Assembly: GCF_005938745.2 (NCBI RefSeq) | Contig: NZ_VCBX02000001.1 | Coordinates: forward strand, 5,966,501-6,030,500 | Direction: 5' to 3' | DNA: 64,000 nt | Source: Rhodococcus sp. KBS0724 | GTDB lineage: Bacteria > Actinomycetota > Actinomycetes > Mycobacteriales > Mycobacteriaceae | Shown: positions 42,271 to 51,234 of the stretch, piece by piece | How positions within the stretch are numbered: the first letter of the stretch is position 1 | Layout: each line of letters starts with the position of its first letter | Position numbers and translations under genes: made by a program | The notes under the pieces: generated by a model | What the model saw: the letters and a program-made list of their open reading frames with translations, nothing else | What the model was told of the DNA's origin: nothing | Database searches by the model: none

Positions 42271-42828
42271 GGGCAGGCAGGCGAGCACCTCGAGCACGGC
42301 CTCGATCTCCTGGCGACTGCGAAGCCGAACTATCGGCAACGACGGCACATCGACCAGAACCGTAGCCATTCGCTCGGCATTGCGGCGGTCCGTTCTCCAG
42401 GCCCATCGAACGATGTGATCTCGCTCGAACAAAACGGTATGCAGTGGCGGCTCTATGTTGCCGCTCCACAACACCTCTCGCCGCAGACGACGACGTACGG
42501 TTCGTGTAATCACCTGGCGCATCACCGTCCGCCGAGGCAGATCCAACCACAGCATCAGGTCGGCACGCTCGGCCAGAAGCCCACGCACCGCGCCGTACTG
42601 CCACTCGGCCACCCAGGCCGGCTCACCGGAAAAGCGTCGTACTTCGGTTTCGAAACTCTCGAGTGGAGTCCAGTCCGGCCCGTGGAAGAGAGAGTCCATC
42701 TCGGTGTGTTCGATTTCGAGAAGCTGCCCGATTCGACCGGCGAGAGTCGTCTTTCCGGCGCCGGAGGTCCCCGCGACAAGGATCTTCTGCGGACGAATCG
42801 TCAACGCGGCGGAGTCTACGAAAGGCAC
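42253..42828 (-). CDS. P-loop nucleotide kinase-like protein (adenylate kinase/topology-modulator type)
   Basis: A 191-residue P-loop protein. Walker A is GTSGAGKTT (residues 20-28), followed by LAGRIGQLLEIEHTEMDSLF and the WxxLD-type region LMLWLDLPRRTVMRQVITRT. The arginine-rich lid (RTVRRRLRREVLW) is typical of FlaR/adenylate kinase-like proteins. It probably phosphorylates a nucleotide; the substrate is unknown. It lies 18 bp downstream of the hypothetical gene at 42847 and overlaps the SUMF1-like gene end. Confidence 0.82.
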   Translation of the reverse strand: MPFVDSAALTIRPQKILVAGTSGAGKTTLAGRIGQLLEIEHTEMDSLFHGPDWTPLESFETEVRRFSGEPAWVAEWQYGAVRGLLAERADLMLWLDLPRRTVMRQVITRTVRRRLRREVLWSGNIEPPLHTVLFERDHIVRWAWRTDRRNAERMATVLVDVPSLPIVRLRSRQEIEAVLEVLACLPSDRLS

Positions 42829-42846
42829 CGATCCACACTAGGGGCC

Positions 42847-43782
42847 TTACACTTCGCAGTCCACCCATTCGATGTAACCGGTGCCTTTGATCGACGCACC
42901 GTCGAAACTTCCCCGGTAGGTGTACGCGCCGACGTGTCCCTTGCCGTGACCGTAGCGCCACTCCGAGTCGATCTCTGCCTCGAACTCCACGATTGTCCGG
43001 CCGTAATCGCGTACCTGCCAACGTATTACGCGTGGCACACGCATCTCACGCCCCTGCGGGTCGATGTGCAGTTTGTCGGCGTATTCGAGCACATCGAACA
43101 CGACGTCGTCGAAAACCTTTGCGCTACCGTCCACAGTTCGAATGTAGGCGAGCTTGCATGCCGTGACGCCCGACGCTCGAACATCGGTGAGCAACAGTTG
43201 ATGCCGGTCGTCGAGTTGAACGATCTGGTAGGTGAAGAAGTCGGCCGGGAGCTTCCACGACTCCGGAAGGGCGCGGCGAGTCAACGATTGTGGTGTCATG
43301 CACCGCGCGTATTCAACGGTGCACGGAGCCGAAATACTCACCGGTCCACTCGGACTCGAGATCGTCCCCGAACACTGCGCCAAGAGACTGACGTGGTCGT
43401 AGACGGGATTGCGCACGAACCACGACGCTTGATCTGTTGCCACTATCTCCAGATCGACGTCGAAAGAGTCGAAGCGCCCCGTGACACGGAAATTCGGATA
43501 GTCGTTCTCGATGATCAGGTTATCACCGAAGGCAATTCGCGAACCGTCTTCTTCGAAAGTGCACTCGTCGGCGGCGTCGTACGCCCGATAGAAGTGGTGG
43601 CCGGGTGCAGCGGTAGAACTCAGCACGGTTGCGGTGTTTCGCGCGTCGGGTGCAGCGAGATAGTCGTTGTCGAACACCACCGCCCCGGTGGCACCGATCA
43701 ACGTCATGGTGTTGAGATACCGAAAAGGCCCTGGCAACTCTGGAACGAAGATCCCGTAGTGCGTCCAGGCGAAGATCAACAT
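42847..43782 (-). CDS. Hypothetical protein, beta-rich (DUF6670-like)
   Basis: A 311-residue protein I do not assign to a function. It is rich in beta strands with alternating hydrophobic and polar residues, as in lipocalin-like or CrtC-type barrels: PFRYLNTMTLIGATGAVVFD, then RGSFDGASIKGTGYIEWVDC at the end. It has no signal peptide and no metal motif. It resembles actinobacterial DUF6670 proteins, but this is a recollection and not a computed match. It is upstream of the kinase-like gene on the same strand. Confidence 0.72.
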   Translation of the reverse strand: MLIFAWTHYGIFVPELPGPFRYLNTMTLIGATGAVVFDNDYLAAPDARNTATVLSSTAAPGHHFYRAYDAADECTFEEDGSRIAFGDNLIIENDYPNFRVTGRFDSFDVDLEIVATDQASWFVRNPVYDHVSLLAQCSGTISSPSGPVSISAPCTVEYARCMTPQSLTRRALPESWKLPADFFTYQIVQLDDRHQLLLTDVRASGVTACKLAYIRTVDGSAKVFDDVVFDVLEYADKLHIDPQGREMRVPRVIRWQVRDYGRTIVEFEAEIDSEWRYGHGKGHVGAYTYRGSFDGASIKGTGYIEWVDCEV

Positions 43783-43943
43783 CTTGTCCGGTCACGACCC
43801 CAAGTTAATGTAACCAACCGTAACAAACAAGTGTCGGACTTTCCTCGACGACCTCACACCCTGAACACCCGCGCCCTGCGCCGGCGGCGAATAACATGTG
43901 AAGAATCCGCGCACCGGAACCGGTGGGGAGAGAGGGCACAACA

Positions 43944-44786
43944 ATGCAGCGTGAAGAGTCGTCGTTCACCGGAGTGTCCGGCACCAAGATCGTCTACGAC
44001 GTGTGGACGCCGGACCGCGAGCCCACCGGCATCCTTGTCCTGTGCCACGGACTCGGCGAACATGCTCGGCGCTACGACCATGTGGCTGCGAGACTGGGTG
44101 AACTCGGTCTGGTCGTGTACGCGCCTGATCATCGTGGGCACGGACGTTCCGGAGGTAAGCGTGTTCACCTCAAGGAGTTCTCCGACTTCACCGATGACGT
44201 CAACACCCTGTTCGGTATCGCTACCGCCGCCTATCCCGGCAAGGACAAGTTCCTTCTGGGACACAGTATGGGCGGCGCGATCGCTCTCTCGTACGCCCTC
44301 GATCATCAGGCCGACCTCAAAGCACTCGCGCTTTCCGGACCCGCTGTGATCATCGCAACCGGCACTCCGAAGATCGTGATGCAGTTGGGCAAGATCGTCG
44401 GCAAATACCTCCCCGACGTGCCCGTCGAGAACTTGGAAGCGGCCGCCGTATCGCGTGATCAGAAGGTCGTCGACAAGTACAACGCCGACCCGTTGGTGCA
44501 CCACGGCAAGGTTCCCGCCGGTATTGCGCGCGGAATGATCGCCGCCGCGGAAGGTTTCCCCGCACGCCTCCCCTCGCTCACCATTCCGGTTCTGCTGCAG
44601 CATGGTTCGGCAGACCGATTGACCGACCCGGCCGGCAGCAAGCTGGTTGCGGACCTCGCCGGATCCCCTGATGTGACACTGAAGGTCTATGACGGCCTGT
44701 ATCACGAAATCTTCAACGAGCCTGAGCAGGAAGAGGTTTTGAACGATCTGATCGAGTGGCTGCGTCCGCGGGTTGCCGGAGCATAG
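43944..44786 (+). CDS. Monoacylglycerol lipase-type alpha/beta hydrolase
   Basis: A 280-residue serine hydrolase. LVLCHGLGEHARRYDHVAA is the MGL signature with the oxyanion motif, YAPDHRGHGRSGG follows, the nucleophile elbow is LLGHSMGGAIAL, and the aspartate (HGSADRLTD) and histidine (YDGLYHEIFNEP) complete the triad. It probably cleaves monoacylglycerol or related lipids. The ATG at 43944 has GAGAGGG upstream. It is 2 bp from the nucleotidyltransferase gene. Confidence 0.92.
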   Translation: MQREESSFTGVSGTKIVYDVWTPDREPTGILVLCHGLGEHARRYDHVAARLGELGLVVYAPDHRGHGRSGGKRVHLKEFSDFTDDVNTLFGIATAAYPGKDKFLLGHSMGGAIALSYALDHQADLKALALSGPAVIIATGTPKIVMQLGKIVGKYLPDVPVENLEAAAVSRDQKVVDKYNADPLVHHGKVPAGIARGMIAAAEGFPARLPSLTIPVLLQHGSADRLTDPAGSKLVADLAGSPDVTLKVYDGLYHEIFNEPEQEEVLNDLIEWLRPRVAGA

Positions 44787-44788
44787 TC

Positions 44789-45355
44789 ATGTCGACGTGC
44801 GGGATCCTGCTCGCTGCCGGGGCCGGATCCCGCATGGGCAAACCAAAAGCGCTCGTTACCGGCGCCGACGGCCAGCCTTGGCTTCGCCGCGGGGTGACGA
44901 CACTGCAATCGGCCGGCCTGTCACCGGTCATCGTGGTCCTCGGCGCTCAGGCTGAGGACGCCGTCAAACTGCTGCCCACCACCGATGTCATTGTGGTGAT
45001 ATCGGACTGGCAGCACGGAATGAGCGCCTCGCTGCGCTGTGGACTCGAGGCCGCCATGGAAATCGACGACGCCGATGCGGCAGCGATCTCCCTGGTGGAC
45101 GTCCCGGACCTGAATGCCGGCACCGTGACGCGGATCGTAGGAGGGGGCACTCCTGCACGAAACGTTCTGCGAAGGGCTGTTTTTCACGGCAGACCCGGCC
45201 ATCCCGTCCTGATCGGACGCGACCATTGGTCGACGCTTGCAGAGTCTCTCACCGGGGACGGGGGCGCCAACACCTACCTATGCGAACACGGCGTCGAGTT
45301 GGTGGAGTGCAGCGACCTCAGCAGCGGCGTCGACGTCGACTATCCCGAAGCCTGA
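44789..45355 (+). CDS. MobA/MocA-like nucleotidyltransferase
   Basis: A 188-residue nucleotidyltransferase of the MobA/MocA group. MSTCGILLAAGAGSRMGKPK is the triphosphate loop. SLVDVPDLNAGTVTRIV supplies the metal aspartate and HGRPGHPVLI the substrate motif. It may transfer CMP or GMP onto a molybdopterin cofactor; no xanthine dehydrogenase-type gene is in the window. The start MSTCG is chosen because it lies 2 bp after the lipase stop codon. Confidence 0.87.
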   Translation: MSTCGILLAAGAGSRMGKPKALVTGADGQPWLRRGVTTLQSAGLSPVIVVLGAQAEDAVKLLPTTDVIVVISDWQHGMSASLRCGLEAAMEIDDADAAAISLVDVPDLNAGTVTRIVGGGTPARNVLRRAVFHGRPGHPVLIGRDHWSTLAESLTGDGGANTYLCEHGVELVECSDLSSGVDVDYPEA

Positions 45356-45414
45356 TCGCACTGTCACAATCCTCCCAGGTGGTGGGTGTCCAAATTCGGT
45401 GTAAAGATGATCCG

Positions 45415-46212
45415 ATGAAACGTACCGTCGCCGCCATACTCGACATCGAGATCGACGAGGCGACCAACCTGGAGTTCAAGATCGCGGTGACGCGCGCGCC
45501 GGGTGTCGAACTGCTGGAAACGATGTCATTCGTCCACGACGGTAATGCGATCGAACCCCGCGAGGCCATCGCCGAACACGGCACCCGTACCCACGTACTC
45601 GACTGTGCCCCAGGCAAACTGATCGTCAACTACGACGCAACCCTGATCGGCCGCGGAGAACCGGTCAGCGATGACGACGTGTCGAAGTATCTGCGCCCCA
45701 GTCGGTATGCCGAGGTAGACAAGTTCTTCGGCTTTGCCGCCGGGCAATTCGATCTCGCCACTCCCCCGCCCGAACTCCTTCTCGAGGTCACGCGTTGGGT
45801 GAGTGCACATCTAAGTTATGTTCCCGGCACCAGCCGCGGCACCGACAGCGCGGTCGACACATTGCTCGCGGGCGCCGGAGTGTGCCGCGACTACTCGCAT
45901 CTGACCATCGCACTGCTGCGCGCCGTGGGGATTCCCGCTCGCCTGGTGGCCGTCTATGCGCCGGGTTGCGACCCGATGGATTTCCATGCCGTTGCCGAAG
46001 CCAATATCGACAACGTGTGGCGCGTGGTCGATGCAACGCAATTAGCCCCACGCAGCAATCTTGTGCGCATCTCGACCGGCCGAGACGCTGCAGACACAGC
46101 GTTCCTCGACAACCATGGCGGTTCGATCACGTTGCATGCCTCGGAAGTTCGCGCAATCGTCGACGGCGTTCTCGACAACGACGACTACGCGACACTCACG
46201 TCGCTCGGGTGA
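45415..46212 (+). CDS. Transglutaminase-like cysteine protease-fold protein
   Basis: A 265-residue protein. The N-terminal beta domain is followed by the transglutaminase-like core with Cys in GAGVCRDYSHLTIALLRAVG, His in PMDFHAVAEANIDN and Asp in WRVVDATQLAPR, i.e. the full catalytic triad. The start at 45415 follows GTAAAGATGATCCG. Proteins of this type are predicted to be amidases or transferases; the substrate is unknown. It ends just before a rearranged zone. Confidence 0.87.
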   Translation: MKRTVAAILDIEIDEATNLEFKIAVTRAPGVELLETMSFVHDGNAIEPREAIAEHGTRTHVLDCAPGKLIVNYDATLIGRGEPVSDDDVSKYLRPSRYAEVDKFFGFAAGQFDLATPPPELLLEVTRWVSAHLSYVPGTSRGTDSAVDTLLAGAGVCRDYSHLTIALLRAVGIPARLVAVYAPGCDPMDFHAVAEANIDNVWRVVDATQLAPRSNLVRISTGRDAADTAFLDNHGGSITLHASEVRAIVDGVLDNDDYATLTSLG

Positions 46213-46221
46213 GAAACAGAT

Positions 46222-46500
46222 TCACGCGCTGATCTGACGCTTCGACGCCAGGGTCCGTTCCAGGAACGCGATACTCAGATCGACGATCGTGCGCCCTTCA
46301 CGAAGAGCCTTCCCGATCACCGGGAAAGCATGGATCTGCCCACTCCAGATGTGGGTTTCGACGGTGTGCTGTGCCTTGATGAAGTTTTCGGTCATTATCT
46401 CGGCGTCCGGGCGCATCAGTTCGTATTCGGCGCACACCAGGAATGAGGGCGCAAGACCGCCGCCTTCCCTGCTGCTGCATTTCACAGAACCCCAGGACAT
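46222..46500 (-). pseudogene. Fragment of an alpha/beta hydrolase (acetyl-esterase type), C-terminal part
   Basis: The minus strand encodes APSFLVCAEYELMRPDAEIM and then QHTVETHIWSGQIHAFPVIG, which is the last quarter of an HSL-type alpha/beta hydrolase: the acid region and the catalytic histidine in GQIHAFP, then a terminal helix. The N-terminal part with the HGG and GxSxG motifs is absent upstream, where only short, unrelated frames are seen. It is therefore a remnant, probably left by the rearrangement that also brought the IS element. Confidence 0.6.
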
Positions 46501-46846
46501 CCCGCTGTCATCGGTCGGGACGTCGACTACCCGCAGGCTTGATCACCCGAGTCCGTGTCCCGCCAGAATTCCGACGACATGGTTGCAGACGCAGGCACTC
46601 TCAACTTGCACCAGAGGTTGTGATCGAGAACAGCGCTTACGGAACGACTCCCAGTCGGCAGTCCTGACCGGTGAAGCGACGATCGCTTTGGACATCCGGT
46701 CCGTCGTTAATAGCATGGGCCGCATCCCGCGTTCGATCCAAACTGACTCGTTTAGTCAGCCGTCGTCCCTTACCTTCATCTCGACTGAATCGGTTACTTC
46801 GAACGCACTCAAAGCAATTCACACCTAGAAAGAATGGCCGAGATCC
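46501..46846. other. Region without an intact gene
   Basis: 346 bp between the esterase fragment and the MFS gene. Short open frames on the minus strand (46543-46725, 46637-46822) are not recognisable. A near-palindrome CTGACTAAACGAGTCAG (around 46742-46760, read on the minus strand) may be an operator left from a lost regulatory gene. Confidence 0.4.
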
Positions 46847-48337
46847 TTACTTTGTCTGTGTGTGCCCGCTTCGGGGTAGGAGTAGCGCGGCAATTACAGT
46901 CACAACGCTCGCAGCTAGTGCAATAGCCGTGGACCAGATGTATCCGGACGGCGATGGCACGCTTAGCGCCGACTCTGGAACCGGTGTGAGGTCGTTTGCC
47001 AAAATCATGCCTACGACAGCGGCAGACAGCGCCAAGCCGATGATGCGCATCAGTGCATTGAGGCCGTTTGCTTCTCCCGTCTGCTCGACCGGCGCAGCTT
47101 CCATGATGAGAGTGGGCAAAATTGCATAGGAAATTCCGACAGATGCACCGACGAAACACGTTATAGCGACGAGATAAACCGCCGGGAACTCCCACTTGAC
47201 GGCAAGTGCAATCAACATGGCGAGCAAAGCGACGCAAAGCAAGCAACCTGCAATCACGAGAGTGCGCCGCGTCCCCAATGACGCCCCCATTCGAGCGCCG
47301 ATATTCGACGATACGAATGCCACGAGCCCAGCAGGAGCCATGAGCAAACCAGCAGTGAGCATCGAGACTCCCAGTCCATGCGGAGTTGAGGTCGGGGCCA
47401 TCAGCATTTGAATCGGAGCTAGCTCCATCCCGTAAAACGCGAAGGCAGCGGTGAGACCCACAATATTTGCCAGCACAACGCTACGCCGAGATGCGATACG
47501 TAGATCCAAAAGTGGATTGACCCGTCGACGTTCATACGCCAACCAACCAGCGAAAGCCAGCACAGACAACCCACACAACGACAATGTGACCGGGCTCGTC
47601 CAACCCCAATCCAAACCCTTGCTCACTGGCAGCAGCAAGGTGAGCAGAACCAGTGCGAGGCCAAGCGCACCGATCAGATCGAAGCGACCCCCCATACGGA
47701 TTCGGCTGGGGGAAACCAGGGCATAGATACCCCCGAAGCAAACCACGGACCCTGCCGCTCCAACCCAGAACAACACACGCCAACCGAATTCCTCAGCAAC
47801 GAAAGCGGCGAAGGGAAGCCCCAGAGCGCCACCCACAGCCATCGACGAGCTCATCATTCCAACCGCAACACCCAAACGTTTCGCAGACAGGAACTCACGC
47901 ATCACGCTGATCCCGACCGAAACGAAAGCAACACCAAGGCCCTGTAATGCCCGACCAACGAGGAAAAGCGGAAGGGATGAGGAAACCGCGCAAACCAATG
48001 ACCCTGCCGCGACCGACGCAATACATAACAGCAAGAGCCGTCGCTTGCCGTACATGTCGCCCAAACGACCGGCTATCGGTGTCGCTACGGCCCCAACGGC
48101 CATCGTCACGGTCACAGCCCACGACGCATTCCCAGCAGAAGTATCAAGCATCATCGGCAACATCGGGATAAGCGGCATTATCAACGTTTGTGTCAGGGAC
48201 ATCGCGATACCGGCTGCACACAGCACCATCACCCCGATGCGCGCCCTCCGGTCGACCGGCGCACTATCGGCCGAACTGCCCTCCCCCTCAACGACTAATT
48301 CGGACACGGAGTCCGGCGTTTCAACTGCTCGGTGCAT
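46847..48337 (-). CDS. MFS drug exporter (DHA2 type, 14 helices)
   Basis: A 496-residue major facilitator. The start at MHRAVETPDS has AAGGAG upstream. About 14 hydrophobic helices can be counted. Family motifs are present: motif A GRLGDMYGKRRLLL and the motif C-like GGALGLPFAAFVAEEFGWR, as in EmrB/LfrA-type exporters. It would export a hydrophobic compound with protons. It lies between an esterase remnant and the IS3 element. No regulator remains next to it. Confidence 0.92.
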   Translation of the reverse strand: MHRAVETPDSVSELVVEGEGSSADSAPVDRRARIGVMVLCAAGIAMSLTQTLIMPLIPMLPMMLDTSAGNASWAVTVTMAVGAVATPIAGRLGDMYGKRRLLLLCIASVAAGSLVCAVSSSLPLFLVGRALQGLGVAFVSVGISVMREFLSAKRLGVAVGMMSSSMAVGGALGLPFAAFVAEEFGWRVLFWVGAAGSVVCFGGIYALVSPSRIRMGGRFDLIGALGLALVLLTLLLPVSKGLDWGWTSPVTLSLCGLSVLAFAGWLAYERRRVNPLLDLRIASRRSVVLANIVGLTAAFAFYGMELAPIQMLMAPTSTPHGLGVSMLTAGLLMAPAGLVAFVSSNIGARMGASLGTRRTLVIAGCLLCVALLAMLIALAVKWEFPAVYLVAITCFVGASVGISYAILPTLIMEAAPVEQTGEANGLNALMRIIGLALSAAVVGMILANDLTPVPESALSVPSPSGYIWSTAIALAASVVTVIAALLLPRSGHTQTK

Positions 48338-48652
48338 CAGTGCTCCTTCACGACCGCCCAAGGGTCGTCGCTCTGTCAGGACCGACCCTCGACGTCAATC
48401 GAACTATGTCAAGCACATTGGCTGCCCAGCAGAATTTCGAACGTCTGACCGTCCGGACCAGTCAGGTTGGCCGGACGGAACTATATGGTCGCTCGCAAGC
48501 CTTGAGGATTCGCAGCCACGCCGAAAAAACGCTATATGACGGGGTTATGGCGCCGAACGTATCTTCCCGATAAACGGGAAGCCAACAGACCCGAACCTGC
48601 GCCACAGCCTGGCGACGAACGCTGGTGCTTCGCAGCAGTTCCGAGCCCTCAC
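48338..48652. other. Intergenic region between the MFS gene and the IS element
   Basis: 315 bp. It must hold the MFS promoter. CGTCCGGACCAGTCAGGTTGG followed by GGCCGGACGG (around 48450-48480) is a loose inverted repeat. No gene or fragment of the histidine kinase disrupted on the right side of the IS can be read here, so the two flanks of the IS do not rejoin into one gene. Confidence 0.45.
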
Positions 48653-48671
48653 TGTCAGGATTTAGTGAGAC
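48653..48671 (+). repeat. Left terminal inverted repeat of the IS
   Basis: TGTCAGGATTTAGTGAGAC starts with the TG common to IS3 ends and shares TGTCA and AGTGAGAC with the right end. The exact boundary is inferred by this match. Confidence 0.55.
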
Positions 48672-48704
48672 ACTCGGAGGCAACCGAGACCACTCACTGA
48701 GGGC

Positions 48705-49139
48705 ATGAAACGAGCACCACCGATGACCAGCCCAAACCCCACGACAACACCAGATCCGCCAGTAGATCCCGCACCGAAACCGACCCGCCGAACATTCACC
48801 ACCGAATACCGCAACAACATCCTCGACGAATACAACAGCGCCCCACACGGCGAAAAATCCGCAGTCCTACGCCGCGAAGGTTTGTACCAATCCCAACTCC
48901 GAGAATGGGCGCAAGCCAGAACTACAGCCGCCGGGAAGTCTCGACCGAAAGCTGCGACCAATCCCGACAACGACGCCGCGACACGTAAGGAAATGGCCCG
49001 CCTGACGCGCGAAAATGCCCGTCTGGCAAAGCAATTGACGCAGACGGAGGCCGCGCTCGAGATCATGGGAAAACTTCACGTGCTCTTGGAATCCATCTCC
49101 GAGAGCACGGACACACCGCCCTTACCGAAGACGCCCTGA
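48705..49139 (+). CDS. IS3-family transposase OrfA
   Basis: A 144-residue protein. A proline-rich N-terminus leads into the HTH of IS3 OrfA (TFTTEYRNNILDEYNSAPHG, then EKSAVLRREGLYQSQLREW), and a leucine-zipper-like helix follows (EMARLTRENARLAKQLTQTE), as needed for multimerisation. It ends LEIMGKLHVLLESI. The codons ATG GGA AAA near its end form a -1 slippery heptamer that fuses it to OrfB. A second possible start is the ATG at 48723. Confidence 0.9.
   Translation: MKRAPPMTSPNPTTTPDPPVDPAPKPTRRTFTTEYRNNILDEYNSAPHGEKSAVLRREGLYQSQLREWAQARTTAAGKSRPKAATNPDNDAATRKEMARLTRENARLAKQLTQTEAALEIMGKLHVLLESISESTDTPPLPKTP
49067..49073 (+). other. Programmed -1 frameshift heptamer GGGAAAA
   Basis: In the OrfA frame the heptamer reads G GGA AAA (X XXY YYZ), inside ATG GGA AAA CTT. 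A -1 slip here places the ribosome in the OrfB frame, which is open through this point and to the stop at 49996. This is how IS3 elements make the OrfAB transposase. Confidence 0.75.
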
Positions 49140-49996
49140 ACAGCACCTTCAGCGACCTCAGGGCCGCCGAAATCCCCACCAGACGATCCTGCATCCTGAT
49201 CGGACGAGCCCGCGCCACCCACTACCGGCAGCAGCAACCACCCGTCCTGGGCCCCAAGAAACCGAGGACAGTCCCCGACAACGGCCAGGCACTCACCGCG
49301 TCCGAGCGCGCTCAGGTTCTATCCGTCATCAACAGCGACAAGAACGCTGACCTGGCCATATGCCAGATATGGGCCCGGGAACTCGACGAGGGAAACTACT
49401 GGTGTTCGGTGTCGAGCATGTATCGCATCGCCGCCGCGGCCGGACAAAACCGTGAACGCCGACGAACAGCGACACATCCACCGAAAGCGATCCCCGAGCT
49501 CCTCGCCGACGGACCTTCACAGGTCTGGACCTGGGATATCACCAAACTCCGCGGGCCCACCAAGGGCGTGTGGTTTCACCTGTACGTACTCATCGACATC
49601 TATTCCCGGTACAACCCGTCGTGGATTGTGGCTGCGCACGAAAGTGCCGAACTGGCAGCCGAATTCATCGAGGAAGCGATCGACCGGAACGGCATCGCCC
49701 CACACACCGTCCACGCTGACCGTGGCACCTCGATGACTTCCGGACTGGTGTCCGAACTTCTCAGCAACCTCGGCATCATCCGGTCACATTCACGACCTCG
49801 GGTCTCAAACGATAATCCATTTTCGGAAGCTCAGTTCAAGACTCTGAAGTATTTGCACGATTTCCCGAAATCGTTTGCATCACTGGAGGATGCACGAGTA
49901 TTCCTGGAGGGATTCTTCAACGAGTACAACCACATTCACCGTCATTCGGGAATTGCCTGGCACACTCCGGCGTCGGTGCACTTCGCCGGCCGCTGA
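49073..49996 (+). CDS. IS3-family transposase OrfB (integrase core), frameshifted at the C-terminus
   Basis: About 307 residues in the -1 frame relative to OrfA. It includes SCILIGRARATHYRQQQ, the integrase core with the catalytic aspartates in VWTWDITKL and VHADRGTSM, and the glutamate in NPFSEAQFKTLKY, so the DDE triad is complete. It has no clear independent start and is presumably made as an OrfAB fusion. After HTPASVHF the frame runs into an early stop; the expected end (DEARQITLNEAYVANPARF, to VFFINEP) continues in the +1 frame to 50138. A single-base insertion near 49990 explains this. Confidence 0.85.
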   Translation, partial: TSRALGIHLREHGHTALTEDALNSTFSDLRAAEIPTRRSCILIGRARATHYRQQQPPVLGPKKPRTVPDNGQALTASERAQVLSVINSDKNADLAICQIWARELDEGNYWCSVSSMYRIAAAAGQNRERRRTATHPPKAIPELLADGPSQVWTWDITKLRGPTKGVWFHLYVLIDIYSRYNPSWIVAAHESAELAAEFIEEAIDRNGIAPHTVHADRGTSMTSGLVSELLSNLGIIRSHSRPRVSNDNPFSEAQFKTLKYLHDFPKSFASLEDARVFLEGFFNEYNHIHRHSGIAWHTPASVHFAGR

Positions 49997-50130
49997 CGCG
50001 GTCGACGAAGCCCGGCAGATCACCTTGAACGAGGCCTACGTCGCGAATCCGGCACGGTTTTCACGCCGGCCGTGTCCACCCGAGATGCCGACCGTATTCT
50101 TCATCAACGAACCTGTTGCCGAATCGCAAA

Positions 50131-51156
50131 TCAACTGAACGTCACCGTCTCACTTGACTTGACACATAGCGGGTCGACCGAGGGGGGAATATCTGGCGGC
50201 GGCACACCCTCGACGGCCAAACGAGGACGGTTCTCCAGTAGCGAAAATGACTGCACCAGTTGGCCGAGATCGGAAGAGCCAACGTCAGCCGGCGCCAATG
50301 CCTCACTCTGATCAGTGCCCATATCCCTGAGCACTTGCAGGATGTCTTGCATCTCGAGGATCACGGAATGAGTGGAATCACCTGCTTGCACGAGAGCACT
50401 CTCCACATCAGCAGAGGTACCACCGAGGCGCGCCCGCGCGAGATTGATCTGCATTCCGACCACCGTGATGTGATGTGCAACGACATCGTGCAATTCGCGC
50501 GCAATTCGCAGCCGTTCTTCTGCAACGCGCCGCAGAGCAGTTTCCTCCTTGGTTCGCTCGGCTCGGGCAGCACGATCTACGACACTCGCCACATACAGTC
50601 TCTGCGACTGAATGGCAGCACCGAGCGACGCTACTACTGCCGCCCACAAGGCGTAGACCAGCACCGTCAAGGTGGCGATCGACAAGCGCGCACCAAGAAT
50701 GTGCGCCGCACAGAGGGACCCGCCCACCCAAAGCACGTAGATCAAGGCTTCGGATCTGGGTCGTACGACTGACATGTCGAACAGCCACACGTACGCCATC
50801 ACTATGACAGTGACGGCCTTTGGGTCGGCGAACATCTCGTTGGCGCAGATCGCGAGCACAAAGCCCGTACAGACCAGCTTAGGTGGGACGGGCTTCACGG
50901 AGACCAGCACGCAGGCTGCGACAGTGAGCAGCAATGTCACTCCGACGAAGCGACCGTCTAGCCCCATCGAGACTATTTCGACCATTGCTGTCGCGTAGCC
51001 AATCAGCTTCGGCAACTTACCCACGGGATCTACTCTGACATCGAACCAGTCCACCACTGCACGCATACTGTCGATCATGCCACTCTGAAAACTGGCGCCC
51101 GCCTCATCGCGATCACGGGTGTTCCCGAATTCCTCCATCTGAATGGGAGGGTTCAT
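50131..51156 (-). pseudogene. Histidine kinase truncated by the IS element
   Basis: A 341-residue remnant of a NarL/DesK-type sensor kinase. Residues about 60-190 hold five to six membrane helices, and residues about 200-245 the dimerisation domain with the phospho-acceptor His in RIARELHDVVAHHITVVGMQ. The HATPase domain is missing: after ...PPSVDPLC the frame enters the IS right end and the last ten residues (VKSSETVTFS) are IS-encoded. The kinase cannot bind ATP. No response regulator gene remains nearby. Confidence 0.87.
50147..50164 (-). repeat. Right terminal inverted repeat of the IS
   Basis: On the minus strand this reads TGTCAAGTCAAGTGAGAC, matching the left end with one gap. Its sequence continues inside the reading frame of the truncated kinase. 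Confidence 0.55.
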
Positions 51157-51234
51157 AACGCGTACAACACCATTCGACCTACCCTCGCAAGGGTGGTTGA
51201 TGAATCCAACACCGCCTCAAGAGGAGGAATTGCA

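Larger units (their letters stand above)
48653..50164 (+). mobile_element. IS3-family insertion sequence, about 1.5 kb
   Basis: The element has an OrfA-OrfB transposase arrangement in two frames, with a -1 slippery site. Candidate terminal inverted repeats are TGTCAGGATTTAGTGAGAC on the left (48653-48671) and TGTCAAGTCAAGTGAGAC on the right (complement of 50147-50164), which match with one gap. The flanking 3-4 bp do not match, so there is no target duplication. OrfB has a frameshift near its end. It interrupts a histidine kinase gene on its right side. Confidence 0.85.

Noticed and set aside
42415..44349. A 644-codon open frame on the plus strand opposite the kinase-like and hypothetical genes.
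   Set aside because: It crosses two recognised genes and overlaps the lipase gene in another frame; the protein shows no domain pattern. It is a codon-bias artefact.
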